Shown here one piece after another: positions 19,707 to 28,444 of a DNA stretch of 64,000 nucleotides. The DNA is from Streptomyces albofaciens JCM 4342. GTDB lineage: Bacteria; Actinomycetota; Actinomycetes; Streptomycetales; Streptomycetaceae. The stretch spans positions 1,664,001-1,728,000 of the forward strand of contig NZ_PDCM01000001.1 in assembly GCF_008634025.1 (NCBI RefSeq). Direction: 5' to 3'. Both the position numbers and the translations under genes were made by a program. The number at the start of each line of letters is the position of its first letter. Position 1 is the stretch's first letter. Below the pieces are notes generated by a model, which did not search any database, was not told where the DNA came from, and saw only the letters and a list, made by a program, of their open reading frames with translations.

Positions 19707-20780
19707 CTACTTGCTCAGATTCGGCGCCGGTATGGGCGCAGTGGCCAGCGACTGCGGGGAAGTCGGGCTGGCGAGGGCCGACGGCGCGGCGACCGCGGCG
19801 CTGGGGTCCGGGGCCGGGGGCTCGTCGGCGAGTGCGGCGGCGGTGGGGCGCGGCGCCAGGGTGATGCCCTCCGCGTCCAGGGCCTTCTTGATGCGCCAGC
19901 GGAGTTCGCGTTCTATGCCGAGGGCCTTGCCGGGCATGGTCTTGGCGGAGACGCTGATCGTCACGGAGTCGAGGTGGACCTCGCTGAGGCCGAGGACCTC
20001 GACCGGTTCCCAGAGCTGTTCGTTCCAGGGCTCGGCACCGGACATCTCCTCGCCGACGGCCTTGATGACGTCGCGGGCGCGGTCCAGGTCCTGGTCCGGG
20101 GCGATCATGACGTCGACGGTGGCGGTGGACCAGCCCTGGCTGAGGTTGCCGATGCGCTTGACCTCGCCGTTGCGGATGTACCAGATGGCGCCGTTGGGGC
20201 CGCGCAGCTTGGTGACGCGCAGGCCGACCTCGACGACCGTACCGGTGGCCACGCCCGCGTCGATCTCGTCGCCGACCCCGTACTGGTCCTCCAGGATCAT
20301 GAAGACGCCGGAGAGGAAGTCGGTGACCAGGTTGCGGGCGCCGAAGCCGATGGCGACGCCCGCGACGCCGGCGCTGGCCAGCAGCGGCGCCAGGTTGATC
20401 TTCAGGACGGACAGCACCGTGAGCGCGGCGGTGCCCAGGATGACGAAGGAGGCGACGCTGCGCAGCACCGAGCCGATGGCCTCGGAACGCTGCCGGCGGC
20501 GCTCGGCGTTGACCAGGAACCCGCCCAGCGCGGTGCCTTGGGCGGCCGTCGCGGTGCGGTTCATCCGCTCTATGAGCTTGGTGATCGTGCGCCGGATCAC
20601 ATGCCGCAGGATGACGGCGATGACGATGATCAGCGCGATCTGCAGGGCGGAGGTGAGCCAGGTCGCCCAGTTCTCCTCCACCCATCCGGCGGCGTTGGTG
20701 GCCTTCTCCGTGGCGTCGTCGAGTGACGCCCGGCGGTGCGGGCCGGGCGTCGCGGCGGCTGGGGAAGCGGACCAGAACAC
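19707..20780 (-). CDS. Mechanosensitive ion channel, MscS family
   Basis: A 357-residue small-conductance mechanosensitive channel that releases solutes on osmotic down-shock. Hydrophobic helices occur near TSALQIALIIVIAVILRHV and SFVILGTAALTVLSVL, followed by the pore-lining helix ASAGVAGVAIGFGARNLV and the beta domain starting FLSGVFMILEDQYGVGDEI. A Pro/Ala-rich tail of about 50 residues ends the protein. The GTG at 20780 has GGAGG 8 nt upstream. It is divergent from the HNH gene, with which it shares a 278-bp upstream region. Confidence 0.92.
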   Translation of the reverse strand: MFWSASPAAATPGPHRRASLDDATEKATNAAGWVEENWATWLTSALQIALIIVIAVILRHVIRRTITKLIERMNRTATAAQGTALGGFLVNAERRRQRSEAIGSVLRSVASFVILGTAALTVLSVLKINLAPLLASAGVAGVAIGFGARNLVTDFLSGVFMILEDQYGVGDEIDAGVATGTVVEVGLRVTKLRGPNGAIWYIRNGEVKRIGNLSQGWSTATVDVMIAPDQDLDRARDVIKAVGEEMSGAEPWNEQLWEPVEVLGLSEVHLDSVTISVSAKTMPGKALGIERELRWRIKKALDAEGITLAPRPTAAALADEPPAPDPSAAVAAPSALASPTSPQSLATAPIPAPNLSK

Positions 20781-21058
20781 AGCAGGGACCTCCGTGTGGG
20801 ACAGCAGACCCAGGGTCGGGACGGACCGTGACCCGGGCAGACCAACCACACTAACGGGGCAACGGGGGCGGTCCGCGCCGGTGTTCGAGAGTGACCGGAC
20901 CAATTGCGGGACTTTTTGGGGGGAAGTAAAGGTGTGTGGTCGAAAACACCTCGGACCCGTTACCCGGTGATGGTGGCGCCACGACCAGGCACCGGGGGAC
21001 ACTGTGGAGAGATCGTCCCGGCGCGAGCCACGCGCCGCCGGCGTACAAGGAGGCACCC

Positions 21059-21595
21059 GTGCCGCATGTCCTGGTCCTCAACGCGTCGTACGAGCCGCTC
21101 GGCGTCGTACCGCTCCGCCGCGCGCTCATCCTCGTCCTCAACGAAAAGGCCGTCAGCCTTGAGGAGTCCGGCGCCCTGATGCACAGCGCGACCCGTGTGA
21201 TGCCCGCCCCGAGTGTGGTCCGCCTCAAGCGGTTCGTGCGGGTGCCTTTTCGCGGTCCCGTCCCCCTGACCCGTCGAGCGCTGTTCGCCCGTGACGGCGG
21301 CCGGTGCATGTACTGCGGTGGCGTCGCAACCAGCGTCGACCACGTCGTCCCGCGCAGTCGCGGCGGCCAGCACACCTGGGAGAACGTCGTCGCCGCGTGC
21401 CGCCGCTGCAACCACGTCAAGGCCGACCGGCACGTCGCCGAGATCGGCTGGCGGCTGCGGCACCAGCCCGCCCCGCCGTCCGGCCTGGCCTGGCGGATCA
21501 TCGGCACGGGGCATAGGGACCCCCGTTGGCTGCCATATCTGCAGCCGTACGGGGCGGATGACGCGCTGGCCCGGATCGACGCCGTATCGGCTTAG
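21059..21595 (+). CDS. HNH endonuclease family protein
   Basis: A 178-residue protein with a compact HNH nuclease: zinc-knuckle cysteines in CMYCGG and CRRCNHVKADR flank the DHVVPRSRGG catalytic segment. The N-terminal half (VLVLNASYEPLGVVPLRRAL) is conserved in a widespread actinobacterial family of unknown biological role. GTG at 21059 with AAGGAGG 5 nt upstream. Not linked to a methylase or mobile element, so probably a chromosomal housekeeping nuclease rather than a restriction enzyme. Confidence 0.9.
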   Translation: MPHVLVLNASYEPLGVVPLRRALILVLNEKAVSLEESGALMHSATRVMPAPSVVRLKRFVRVPFRGPVPLTRRALFARDGGRCMYCGGVATSVDHVVPRSRGGQHTWENVVAACRRCNHVKADRHVAEIGWRLRHQPAPPSGLAWRIIGTGHRDPRWLPYLQPYGADDALARIDAVSA

Positions 21596-21627
21596 GTCCG
21601 GGTTTTTGCATGGCGGGGCGCTCCCGG

Positions 21628-21654
21628 CCGGGCCCGGACGTCGTCCGGGCCCGG
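21628..21654. terminator. Hairpin between convergent HNH and GH84 genes
   Basis: A 12-bp perfect stem (CCGGGCCCGGAC against GTCCGGGCCCGG) with a 3-nt loop, 33 nt after the HNH stop. It could terminate transcription from both sides. A degenerate copy of the right half recurs about 85 bp further on (near 21728-21755). Confidence 0.6.
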
Positions 21655-21752
21655 GGTCCGGGGTGCGCGTCGTCTGTCGGACGTCGTCCCGGTCCAGGAT
21701 TCGGGACGCGCATCGTTCATCGGCCGTCGTCCGGGCCCGGGGTGCGCGTCGG

Positions 21753-24700
21753 CTACCGGCCGTCGCCCGTCCACATGCCGTCGGCCGATGGCCCGCCACC
21801 GGCCGTGTTCCCGGCGGGCGTGGGCCGGGCGGGTATGCCGGGCTGTGAGTTGCCCGGCGGCCGGGGCGGCTTCGGCTGCTGCTGGTCCGAGCCCTTCACC
21901 GCATACGCCTCCACGCTCCACAGCGAGTAGCCGAAGCGGGTCGCCCGCTTGTCGCCCTGAATGCGGATGTAACGGGTGTTCCCGGCGTCCATGCGCACGG
22001 TTTCCCGGCCGCCCTTGCCGTCGCGGACGGTGGCCGCCGTACGCCAGGTGACGCCGTCCGCGGAGACCTGCACGCGGTAGGCGGCGGCGTGCGCCTCCTG
22101 CCAGGTGAGGACGAGACGGCCGAGGCGGACCGGGCGCGGCAGTTCGAGCTGGAGCCAGGCGTCGTCCCGGGCGGGGGAGGACCAGCGGGTCTTCGGGTCG
22201 CCGTCGGTGGCGGCGGTGGCCGGGAAGTCGGGCGTCTCGTCGCCGGAGGAGGTGGCCGTGGCGCCGCGGGCCAGGTCGGGCCCGGCGGTGGGCGGGTAGG
22301 TGCGCAGGGTCAGCGTCCGCTTCTGGTCTCCATAGGTGACCGGGATCTCGTACGTGCCGGACCGCGCGTCCTTGGGGACCGTGATCTCGATACGGGCGGT
22401 GGCGGTGCCGCCGCGCGGGGCCGTGACGTGTTCCGGCGCCCGTACGGTGAAGCCCTTGGGGGCCTTGGCGGTGAGCTTGCCCTCCACGTCGGCGGGGCGG
22501 CGGGAGAAGATCCGGGCGTCCACGGAGGCGGTGCCGCCGGTGTCGGCGTCGAGCGTGTCCCGGGACAGTTCCAGGCCCGCCGCCGGGGTGTCGGCGAACC
22601 ACGGGGTGAAGGAGTGCACGGACGGCGGGGCGGTGCCGTCCTTCCAGGCCAGCCGGATCGCGTCGGCCTTCAGACCGCGTGCCTCGGTCTGCGTCCAGCC
22701 GGAGTCGGACAGGCCGCCGAGGCGGCGCCAGCCCTCGTCGGGGACGTGCGCCTCCACGGAGACGGCGGCCGAGGACGGGCTCGGCTCGGTGAGCGCGGTG
22801 ATCGCGGTCAGCGGGCGGGGACGGCCGAACGGGACGGACAGGGAGGCCGGGCCGGCGCCCTCTTCGGGCCGCGGGGTGGTGCCGGGGCGGGCGCTGTTGT
22901 CGGAGGCGGCGCCGGTCCAGGCGTCGGACTCGGTCATCGCACGGTCGAGGAAGGGCCCGAGAACGCCCTTTCCGACCGTCGCCGGACTCTTCTTGATCTT
23001 CTTGCGGAGGTCCTGCACGGCGCGCTGCGCGGACCACGCGGCGGCGCCGTCCCCGCGGGCCTGCGCCACCAGCATGTCCACGGCGCGCTCGCCCGCCGAG
23101 CCGTAGCGGGCCAATTGGCGGGCCCAGGGACGCACTTCGTCGGCCAGGGCGGGGGCGAGCCGCTCCGGGGCGCCGCTCATCGTGTGGAAGGCGGCCCGCA
23201 GCCGGGCGGCGGCCTGGGCGTAGCGCTCGTCGTCCTCCCGGTCGCCGCTGTTGGTGGCGGCGGCGCGGGTCTTCCAGAACGTCTCGATCAGCGGCTTCAG
23301 ATACGCGGACTCGTCGGTGCCGAGGACCGAGGAGGCGTCGTTGCCGGCCAGCGCGTGCAGCGCGGCGCGGGAGGCGGCGTCGCCGCCGGCCAGGTCGTCG
23401 ACGGCGGCCTGCCAGGACGCGCCGGGCCGGTAGCCGCGCGGGTTCCAGGCGAAGTCGGCGGCGGTGAACAGCGCGATGCGGGACGCCGTGGGCTGCGCCA
23501 TGGCGTTGGCCAGCAGCGCGTTGGAACCGGTGGCGACGGCGGGTTCGCGGCCCGTGTAGGGGCCGAGGAAGATACGGTCCTGCGCGTAGTCGTTGACCGG
23601 ATAGTTGTCCATCGTGACGATCGGGTGGCCGAACGCCTGGCGGGCCTTGGCCAGTTCGGCGCCCGTGATGGTGCGCGGGACGACGCCGACGCCGGTCCAC
23701 GCGACCTCGACCCGGTCGGACAGCGCGGCGGCGAGCGCGTCCCGGTAGGCGGTCGAGCCGTCCTGGTAGTACTCGGTCGGCATGAGGGAGAGCGGCGCCG
23801 CGCCGGGGTACTTCTTGGCGAGGTGGTCGGCGAGCGCGTCCGCCACCTTCGCGTGCGCCTTGGCGGCGGCCTCCGGGCCGGAGCCGAAGGTGTCGGCGTC
23901 CGCGTCGCAGTGCCACTCGCTGTAGCTGACGTCCTGGAACTGGAGCTGGAAGGCGCGCACCCCCAGCGCCCACATCGCGTCCACCTTGCGGCGCAGCGCC
24001 TTGATGTCGTCCTCGGAGGACATGCACATGGCCTGGCCGGGGGAGACGGCCCAGGCGAGCGTCACGTGGTTGGCGCGGGCCCGCTCGGCCAGCGCCCGGA
24101 ATTCTTCGCGCTGCGCGGCGGGGTAGGGCTCGCGCCAGCGGAACTGGCGGTACGGGTCGTCGCCGGGCGCGTAGAGGTAGCGGTTCTGCTTGGTACGGCC
24201 CATGAAGTCGAGCTGGTCCAGGCGCTGCTGCGAGGTCCAGGGCTGGCCGAAGAAGCCCTCGGTCATGCCGCGTACGGCGGTGCCCGGCCAGTCGCGGACG
24301 ACCGCGGGCGCCAGTTCCTTGCCGCCCTTGCCGTCACTTTCCGAGCCCGCGCCGCCCGCGGAACGGTCCACGACGAGCTGCCGCAGGGTCTGCACGGCGT
24401 GGAAGAGGCCGTCCGGGCCGACGCCGTCCAGGGCGACGGTGTCCCGGCCCGCGACCTCGCCGACCGCGAGGCGGTAGCCGCCGGACGGCAGGTCGCCACG
24501 GGCGGGTGCGCGCAGGGCCCGCAGCGCGGTCTCCGCGTCCGCGCCGCCGACGCGGAAGACCGGGTCGTCGCCGGGCGGCTTCTGCCCCGGCGCGACGTCG
24601 TGGACCGTACGGACCCCGGCGTCGCGCAGCAGGGCGCGCAGCGCTTCCAGGGCGTACGGGTCGGAGTCCGGCGCGGCGACGACGGCGGCCTCGTCGCCCA

Positions 24701-25187
24701 GCCGTACGGCGGCGCCGCCCGCGCGCATCGACTGCGGGCGCGGCCACACGGCGGGCAACTGCCCGGCGGATGTGGTCCGGCCGTCGTTCTGCCGGGGCAG
24801 GTCCGGCGTGCCGACGACCGGGTCGGCGGGCGCCGCGTGGGCGGGGGCGGTGCCGGCGAGCAGCCCGCCGATGACGGCGGCGGCCAGGGCGGTGGCCCCG
24901 GCGACGCGCGTACGGGCCCGCGCCCGTACGGAGCCGAGGCGGCCGACGCTGCCGGTGCCGATGCTGGTGGGTCCGGCCGGGTATGTGCGGTCGGCCGGGT
25001 GCGGGCGGTTGGTCGGGTACGTACGGTCGGCTGTATATGTGCGGTCGGCCGGGTACGCGCGGTCGGCGCCGTTCGTACGGTGTGCGCCGTCGTCCCCCGC
25101 GCCGCCCGGGCGCGTGCCGCCGCTCCCGGTCCCCTCGCCCTGCCTGCCCATCTCTCCGGCGCCCCGAACGCCGTTCCGGACTCGCAC
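21753..25187 (-). CDS. Secreted GH84-like beta-N-acetylglucosaminidase-domain protein
   Basis: A 1144-residue exported protein. GTG at 25187 with GAGGAGAG just upstream. Residues 1-90 are an unusual hydrophilic leader with RTYPAD-like hexad repeats; a signal peptide follows (hydrophobic about 95-113, AHA cleavage near 118). Then come an N-terminal GH20b-like domain (about 140-300), the GH84 barrel starting at RGMTEGFFGQPWT (306), a helical domain, and a C-terminal F5/8 type C (CBM32-like) domain around 985-1105. In GH84 enzymes the catalytic pair is Asp-Asp; here the equivalent site reads FQDV (Q418, D419), so the residue that orients the N-acetyl group appears changed. Other pocket residues (PTEY, DNYPVNDY) are kept. 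Substrate: N-acetylglucosaminide or glycoprotein, inferred. Confidence 0.85.
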   Translation of the reverse strand: MRVRNGVRGAGEMGRQGEGTGSGGTRPGGAGDDGAHRTNGADRAYPADRTYTADRTYPTNRPHPADRTYPAGPTSIGTGSVGRLGSVRARARTRVAGATALAAAVIGGLLAGTAPAHAAPADPVVGTPDLPRQNDGRTTSAGQLPAVWPRPQSMRAGGAAVRLGDEAAVVAAPDSDPYALEALRALLRDAGVRTVHDVAPGQKPPGDDPVFRVGGADAETALRALRAPARGDLPSGGYRLAVGEVAGRDTVALDGVGPDGLFHAVQTLRQLVVDRSAGGAGSESDGKGGKELAPAVVRDWPGTAVRGMTEGFFGQPWTSQQRLDQLDFMGRTKQNRYLYAPGDDPYRQFRWREPYPAAQREEFRALAERARANHVTLAWAVSPGQAMCMSSEDDIKALRRKVDAMWALGVRAFQLQFQDVSYSEWHCDADADTFGSGPEAAAKAHAKVADALADHLAKKYPGAAPLSLMPTEYYQDGSTAYRDALAAALSDRVEVAWTGVGVVPRTITGAELAKARQAFGHPIVTMDNYPVNDYAQDRIFLGPYTGREPAVATGSNALLANAMAQPTASRIALFTAADFAWNPRGYRPGASWQAAVDDLAGGDAASRAALHALAGNDASSVLGTDESAYLKPLIETFWKTRAAATNSGDREDDERYAQAAARLRAAFHTMSGAPERLAPALADEVRPWARQLARYGSAGERAVDMLVAQARGDGAAAWSAQRAVQDLRKKIKKSPATVGKGVLGPFLDRAMTESDAWTGAASDNSARPGTTPRPEEGAGPASLSVPFGRPRPLTAITALTEPSPSSAAVSVEAHVPDEGWRRLGGLSDSGWTQTEARGLKADAIRLAWKDGTAPPSVHSFTPWFADTPAAGLELSRDTLDADTGGTASVDARIFSRRPADVEGKLTAKAPKGFTVRAPEHVTAPRGGTATARIEITVPKDARSGTYEIPVTYGDQKRTLTLRTYPPTAGPDLARGATATSSGDETPDFPATAATDGDPKTRWSSPARDDAWLQLELPRPVRLGRLVLTWQEAHAAAYRVQVSADGVTWRTAATVRDGKGGRETVRMDAGNTRYIRIQGDKRATRFGYSLWSVEAYAVKGSDQQQPKPPRPPGNSQPGIPARPTPAGNTAGGGPSADGMWTGDGR
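24980..25069. repeat. 18-bp tandem repeat in the GH84 gene leader
   Basis: Five degenerate copies of an 18-bp unit (GGTACGTGCGGTCGGCCG type) at 24980-24997, 24998-25015, 25016-25033, 25034-25051 and 25052-25069. On the minus strand each encodes six residues, variants of RTYPAD, upstream of the signal peptide. The in-frame unit could change in number without breaking the gene. Confidence 0.88.
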
Positions 25188-25690
25188 GGTCTCTCCTCAG
25201 TCCCCGTAATCCTGCACACCGTCCGACCGGTGTCCGCACCGGCCGGCCGCTGCCCGGCCGCCCCGCGGCCGCGCGCCCCTGAGCCGACTCTCGCGGCGGG
25301 GCCCTGCACCCCGTGGAACCCCGCCGGACAAGCCTTCGGCAGTGAGCCCACCACTGTGGTGGTGAGGGTGTCAACGGCGGAAGGCGAAGTGCCGGGTATG
25401 CCCTGTGTGACCGGCGTGTCGCGGCGTGTCGGCGGAGCGCCGTGGGCCGGGGCCCGGGTGGCGCCCGGGGCGCCCCGCCCCGGCGGCGCGCCCCGCTCGG
25501 CCGCCCCGGAGGACTTCCTCCGGAACGCCTCCCCGGTGGGCATCTCTGCGCCGCCACCCGTCCGCCACCGGTAAATCGCCTGCACGAGGGATGTGTGACC
25601 TGGGCCACGTTGATTGAATGGGTACGTCTGCGACCGCCCCGAGTGGGTAGGGCAGGTCGTGTCCCACTACCGACGAACGGGAGGCCCTCC
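25188..25690. other. Divergent intergenic region, GH84 gene and malQ operon
   Basis: A 503-bp gap carrying promoters for both directions. It contains the palindrome CCACCACTGTGGTGG at 25348-25362, about 160 nt upstream of the GH84 start, as a possible operator. TTGATT near 25610 is a possible -35 for the malQ side but no good -10 is spaced from it. I see no gene. Confidence 0.55.
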
Positions 25691-26008
25691 GTGGCCGCGT
25701 CCGCTCAGCTCCTCCTCGACGCACTGTCGTCCGCCCCCGAGTACCCCGAAGCCCGGCGTGAATCCCCGGGACCGGAGAAAACCGAGCCGGAGAAACCCAC
25801 CGAGCCGGATCTGTTCGCCGGAGTCTCCGACCCCGACTCCGGCCTGGACGGCTCCGGCTCCCTGTGCTTCTGCGAACCGCCCCTGACCAGCGAGCCCCCG
25901 CTCGCCGACGCCGCCCCGCTCACCAGTGAGTCCCCGATCGCCGCCGAGCTTCCGCTGACCAGCGAGCCCACCGCGGCCGGCCTGGGCACGGAGTCCATGG
26001 AGGTCTGA
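25691..26008 (+). CDS. Small acidic Pro/Ser/Glu-rich protein coupled to malQ
   Basis: A 105-residue protein I do not recognise. GTG at 25691 with GGGAGG 7 nt upstream; its TGA overlaps the malQ ATG (TGATG), so the two are translationally coupled. It is strongly acidic and Pro/Glu/Ser-rich, hence probably disordered. A short helical start (AASAQLLLDALSSAPEY) is followed by charged linkers, a CFC dicysteine near residue 59, and three PLTSE repeats (about residues 63-93) separated by alanine/proline spacers. No signal peptide or membrane segment. It could be an assembly or regulatory partner of MalQ, or simply a leader peptide for malQ translation. Confidence 0.65.
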   Translation: MAASAQLLLDALSSAPEYPEARRESPGPEKTEPEKPTEPDLFAGVSDPDSGLDGSGSLCFCEPPLTSEPPLADAAPLTSESPIAAELPLTSEPTAAGLGTESMEV

Positions 26009-28263
26009 TGGGCCGACCGCGGCTCGCCGGTCTGCACGGCGTGTGCACGTCCTACGAGCCCGCGCCGGGCCGCACCGTCCACGTCGGTGACGACACGGTC
26101 GTCGCCGTCCTCGCCGCCCTCGGGGTCGACGCCTCGACACCGCAGGCCGTACGCGCCGCGCTGGAGGCGTACGAGCACGGCCCCGGCCGCGCCCTGCTCC
26201 CGCCCACCGTCGTGGTGCGCCCCGGGCGCATCCCGGAGCTGTCCCGGCTGCCCGAGGGCACCGCCCTGCGGGTGGAGACCGAGTCGGGCGAGGTGCTGGA
26301 CTGGGGGCCGGACCCCGGCGGCCGTGCGGATTACGCGTACGAGCCGCCTGACCCGGACCACGCGCACGGACCGCCCGGGCAGCGTCACGCGTACGGGCCC
26401 GCCGTCCAGGAGTACGCGTACGGGCCCTCCGGCCGGTCCCCGGGCCGCACCGGCGACCGGACGCCCCACCGCGGCCGCGCCGGGGGCCGGACCCGCGCCC
26501 GAGGGCCGGACGGTTACGTGGGCCGCCTCCCCCTGGGCGTCCACACCCTGCGGGCCCACACGCCCGACGGCCGCTCCGCCCGCGCGCATCTGGTCGTCGC
26601 CCCCGACCGGATGCCCGAACCGCCCGGCCGCACCCACGGCTTCATGGTGCAGCTCTACTCGCTGCTCTCCGGCCGCTCCTGGGGCATGGGGGACCTGGGC
26701 GACCTCGCCGACCTGGCCGCCTGGTCCGGGCGCACGCTCGGCACCGGCTTCCTGCAGATCAACCCGCTGCACGCGGCCGTTCCCGGAGCGCCCACCGACC
26801 CCTCGCCGTACCGCCCCTCCTCCCGCCGCTTCCCCGATCCCGTCCATCTCCGGATCGAGGACATCCCCGAATACACCCGGCTCGACGGCGCTGCCCGCGG
26901 CAAGGTCGACGCACTGCTCGTCCGCGCCCGGAAGCTGCGCGAAGCGGTGCTCCGCGAGGGCGCGCTGATCGACCGGGACGCCGTGTGGGAGCTGAAGAAG
27001 GAGGCGCTGGAACTGGTCTGGAGGGTGCCGCTGAGCCCCGGCCGGCGCGCCGCCTACTGCGACTTCCTCGCGGAGCAGGGCGCGACCCTGGAGGACCACG
27101 CCACCTGGTGCGCGCTGGCCGAGCGGTACGGTCCCGACTGGCGCGGCTGGCCCACGGGCCTGGACGACCCGCGCTCCGCCCGTACGGCCCGGATGCGCGG
27201 CTGCCTGCTGGACCGCATCGACTTCCACAGCCGGCTCGCGTGGTTCACCGACCAGCAGCTCGCCGCCGCCCAGCGCGCCGCCGAGGAGGCCGGGATGGGC
27301 ATCGGGCTGGTGCACGACCTGGCCGTCGGCGTCCATCCCTCCGGTGCCGACACCTGGGCCCGGCAGGACGCCTTCGCGGCGGGCATGTCCGTCGGCGCGC
27401 CGCCCGACGCCTTCAACTCGCGCGGCCAGGACTGGGGCCTGCCGCCCTGGCGGCCGGACGCGCTGGCCGCCCAGGGCTACGCCCCGTACCGCGATCTGCT
27501 GGGCGGCATCCTGCGGCATGCCGGCGCGCTGCGCATCGACCATGTCATGGGCCTGTTCCGGCTGTGGTGGGTGCCGGAGGGCCGGCCGCCGACGGAGGGC
27601 GCGTACGTGCGCTACGACGCCGAGGCGATGCTCTCCGTCCTGGCCCTGGAGGCGCACCGCGCGGGAGCCGCCGTCATCGGCGAGGACCTGGGGACGGTCG
27701 AGCCGGTGGTGCGTACGGAGCTGGCCGAGCGCGGTGTGCTCGGCACGTCCGTGCTGTGGTTCGAGCGCGACTACGCGAAGGAGCCCGCCCGGCCGCTGCC
27801 GCCGGAGAGCTGGCGGGCCGGCTGCCTGGCCACGGTCACCACGCACGACCTGCCCAGTACGGCGGCCCGGCTGACCGGCGAGCACACCGAACTGCGCCAC
27901 GGCCTGGGCCTGCTGGACCGCTCCCTCCAGGAGGAGCGGGCGGCGGAGGCGGTCGAGGTGGGCGAGTGGCTGGCGGTGCTGATACGGCTGGGGCTGCTGC
28001 CCGAGGGCCGGGGTGACGAGGAGGCCGCGGTCAAGGCGCTGCACCGCTACCTGCTGCGCACCCCGGCCCGGATGGTCGGGGTGTGGCTGCCGGACGCGGT
28101 GGGCGACCGGCGCCCGCAGAACCTCCCGGGGACATGGGATGAATACCCCAACTGGCGCCTGCCGATCACCAATCCGGAAGGGCGCCCGCTGTCGCTGGAG
28201 GAGATCGCCGCGTCGCCCCGGCTGCATGCGCTGATGAGCGAACTGCGCGCGATGCCGCGATAG
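26008..28263 (+). CDS. malQ: 4-alpha-glucanotransferase (amylomaltase)
   Basis: A 751-residue GH77 enzyme that transfers maltosyl units between alpha-1,4-glucans in the cytoplasm, part of maltodextrin and glycogen metabolism. The three catalytic carboxylates are visible: nucleophile Asp in LRIDHVMG, acid/base Glu in IGEDLGTV, and Asp in TTHDLPST. The long N-terminal domain of bacterial MalQ is present but contains a low-complexity insert of about 60 residues (from residue 106, with YAYEPP, HAYGP and YAYGP repeats and then Arg/Gly-rich sequence). It overlaps the upstream small gene and ends before a strong hairpin terminator. Confidence 0.95.
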   Translation: MGRPRLAGLHGVCTSYEPAPGRTVHVGDDTVVAVLAALGVDASTPQAVRAALEAYEHGPGRALLPPTVVVRPGRIPELSRLPEGTALRVETESGEVLDWGPDPGGRADYAYEPPDPDHAHGPPGQRHAYGPAVQEYAYGPSGRSPGRTGDRTPHRGRAGGRTRARGPDGYVGRLPLGVHTLRAHTPDGRSARAHLVVAPDRMPEPPGRTHGFMVQLYSLLSGRSWGMGDLGDLADLAAWSGRTLGTGFLQINPLHAAVPGAPTDPSPYRPSSRRFPDPVHLRIEDIPEYTRLDGAARGKVDALLVRARKLREAVLREGALIDRDAVWELKKEALELVWRVPLSPGRRAAYCDFLAEQGATLEDHATWCALAERYGPDWRGWPTGLDDPRSARTARMRGCLLDRIDFHSRLAWFTDQQLAAAQRAAEEAGMGIGLVHDLAVGVHPSGADTWARQDAFAAGMSVGAPPDAFNSRGQDWGLPPWRPDALAAQGYAPYRDLLGGILRHAGALRIDHVMGLFRLWWVPEGRPPTEGAYVRYDAEAMLSVLALEAHRAGAAVIGEDLGTVEPVVRTELAERGVLGTSVLWFERDYAKEPARPLPPESWRAGCLATVTTHDLPSTAARLTGEHTELRHGLGLLDRSLQEERAAEAVEVGEWLAVLIRLGLLPEGRGDEEAAVKALHRYLLRTPARMVGVWLPDAVGDRRPQNLPGTWDEYPNWRLPITNPEGRPLSLEEIAASPRLHALMSELRAMPR

Positions 28264-28311
28264 CAGCGGAAGAAGGAGAAGCAGAGGAAGAAGCAGGAGA
28301 AGGGGGCGCGG

Positions 28312-28350
28312 GCGGAGCCGCTCGGCCGGTGACCGGCCGAGCGGCTCCGC
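28312..28350 (+). terminator. Terminator after malQ
   Basis: A 19-bp perfect inverted repeat around a single central base, starting GCGGAGCCGCTCGG, 49 nt beyond the malQ stop. It is preceded by a purine-rich stretch (AGAAGGAGAAGCAG). No T-run follows. Confidence 0.75.
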
Positions 28351-28444
28351 CCGCCGCTCTTCCGGTCCACCGGGCCGTACGGCACCATGCCGTGGACGCC
28401 GTCCAGACATCCGACCAATTCCGGTCGGGGAGTTGGAGGGAACC

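Noticed and set aside
22089..25574. Very long plus-strand open frame (over 1100 codons) opposite the GH84 gene
   Set aside because: It is the high-GC antisense shadow of a gene with clear domains, and its sequence is Gly/Arg/Val low-complexity with no recognisable motif.
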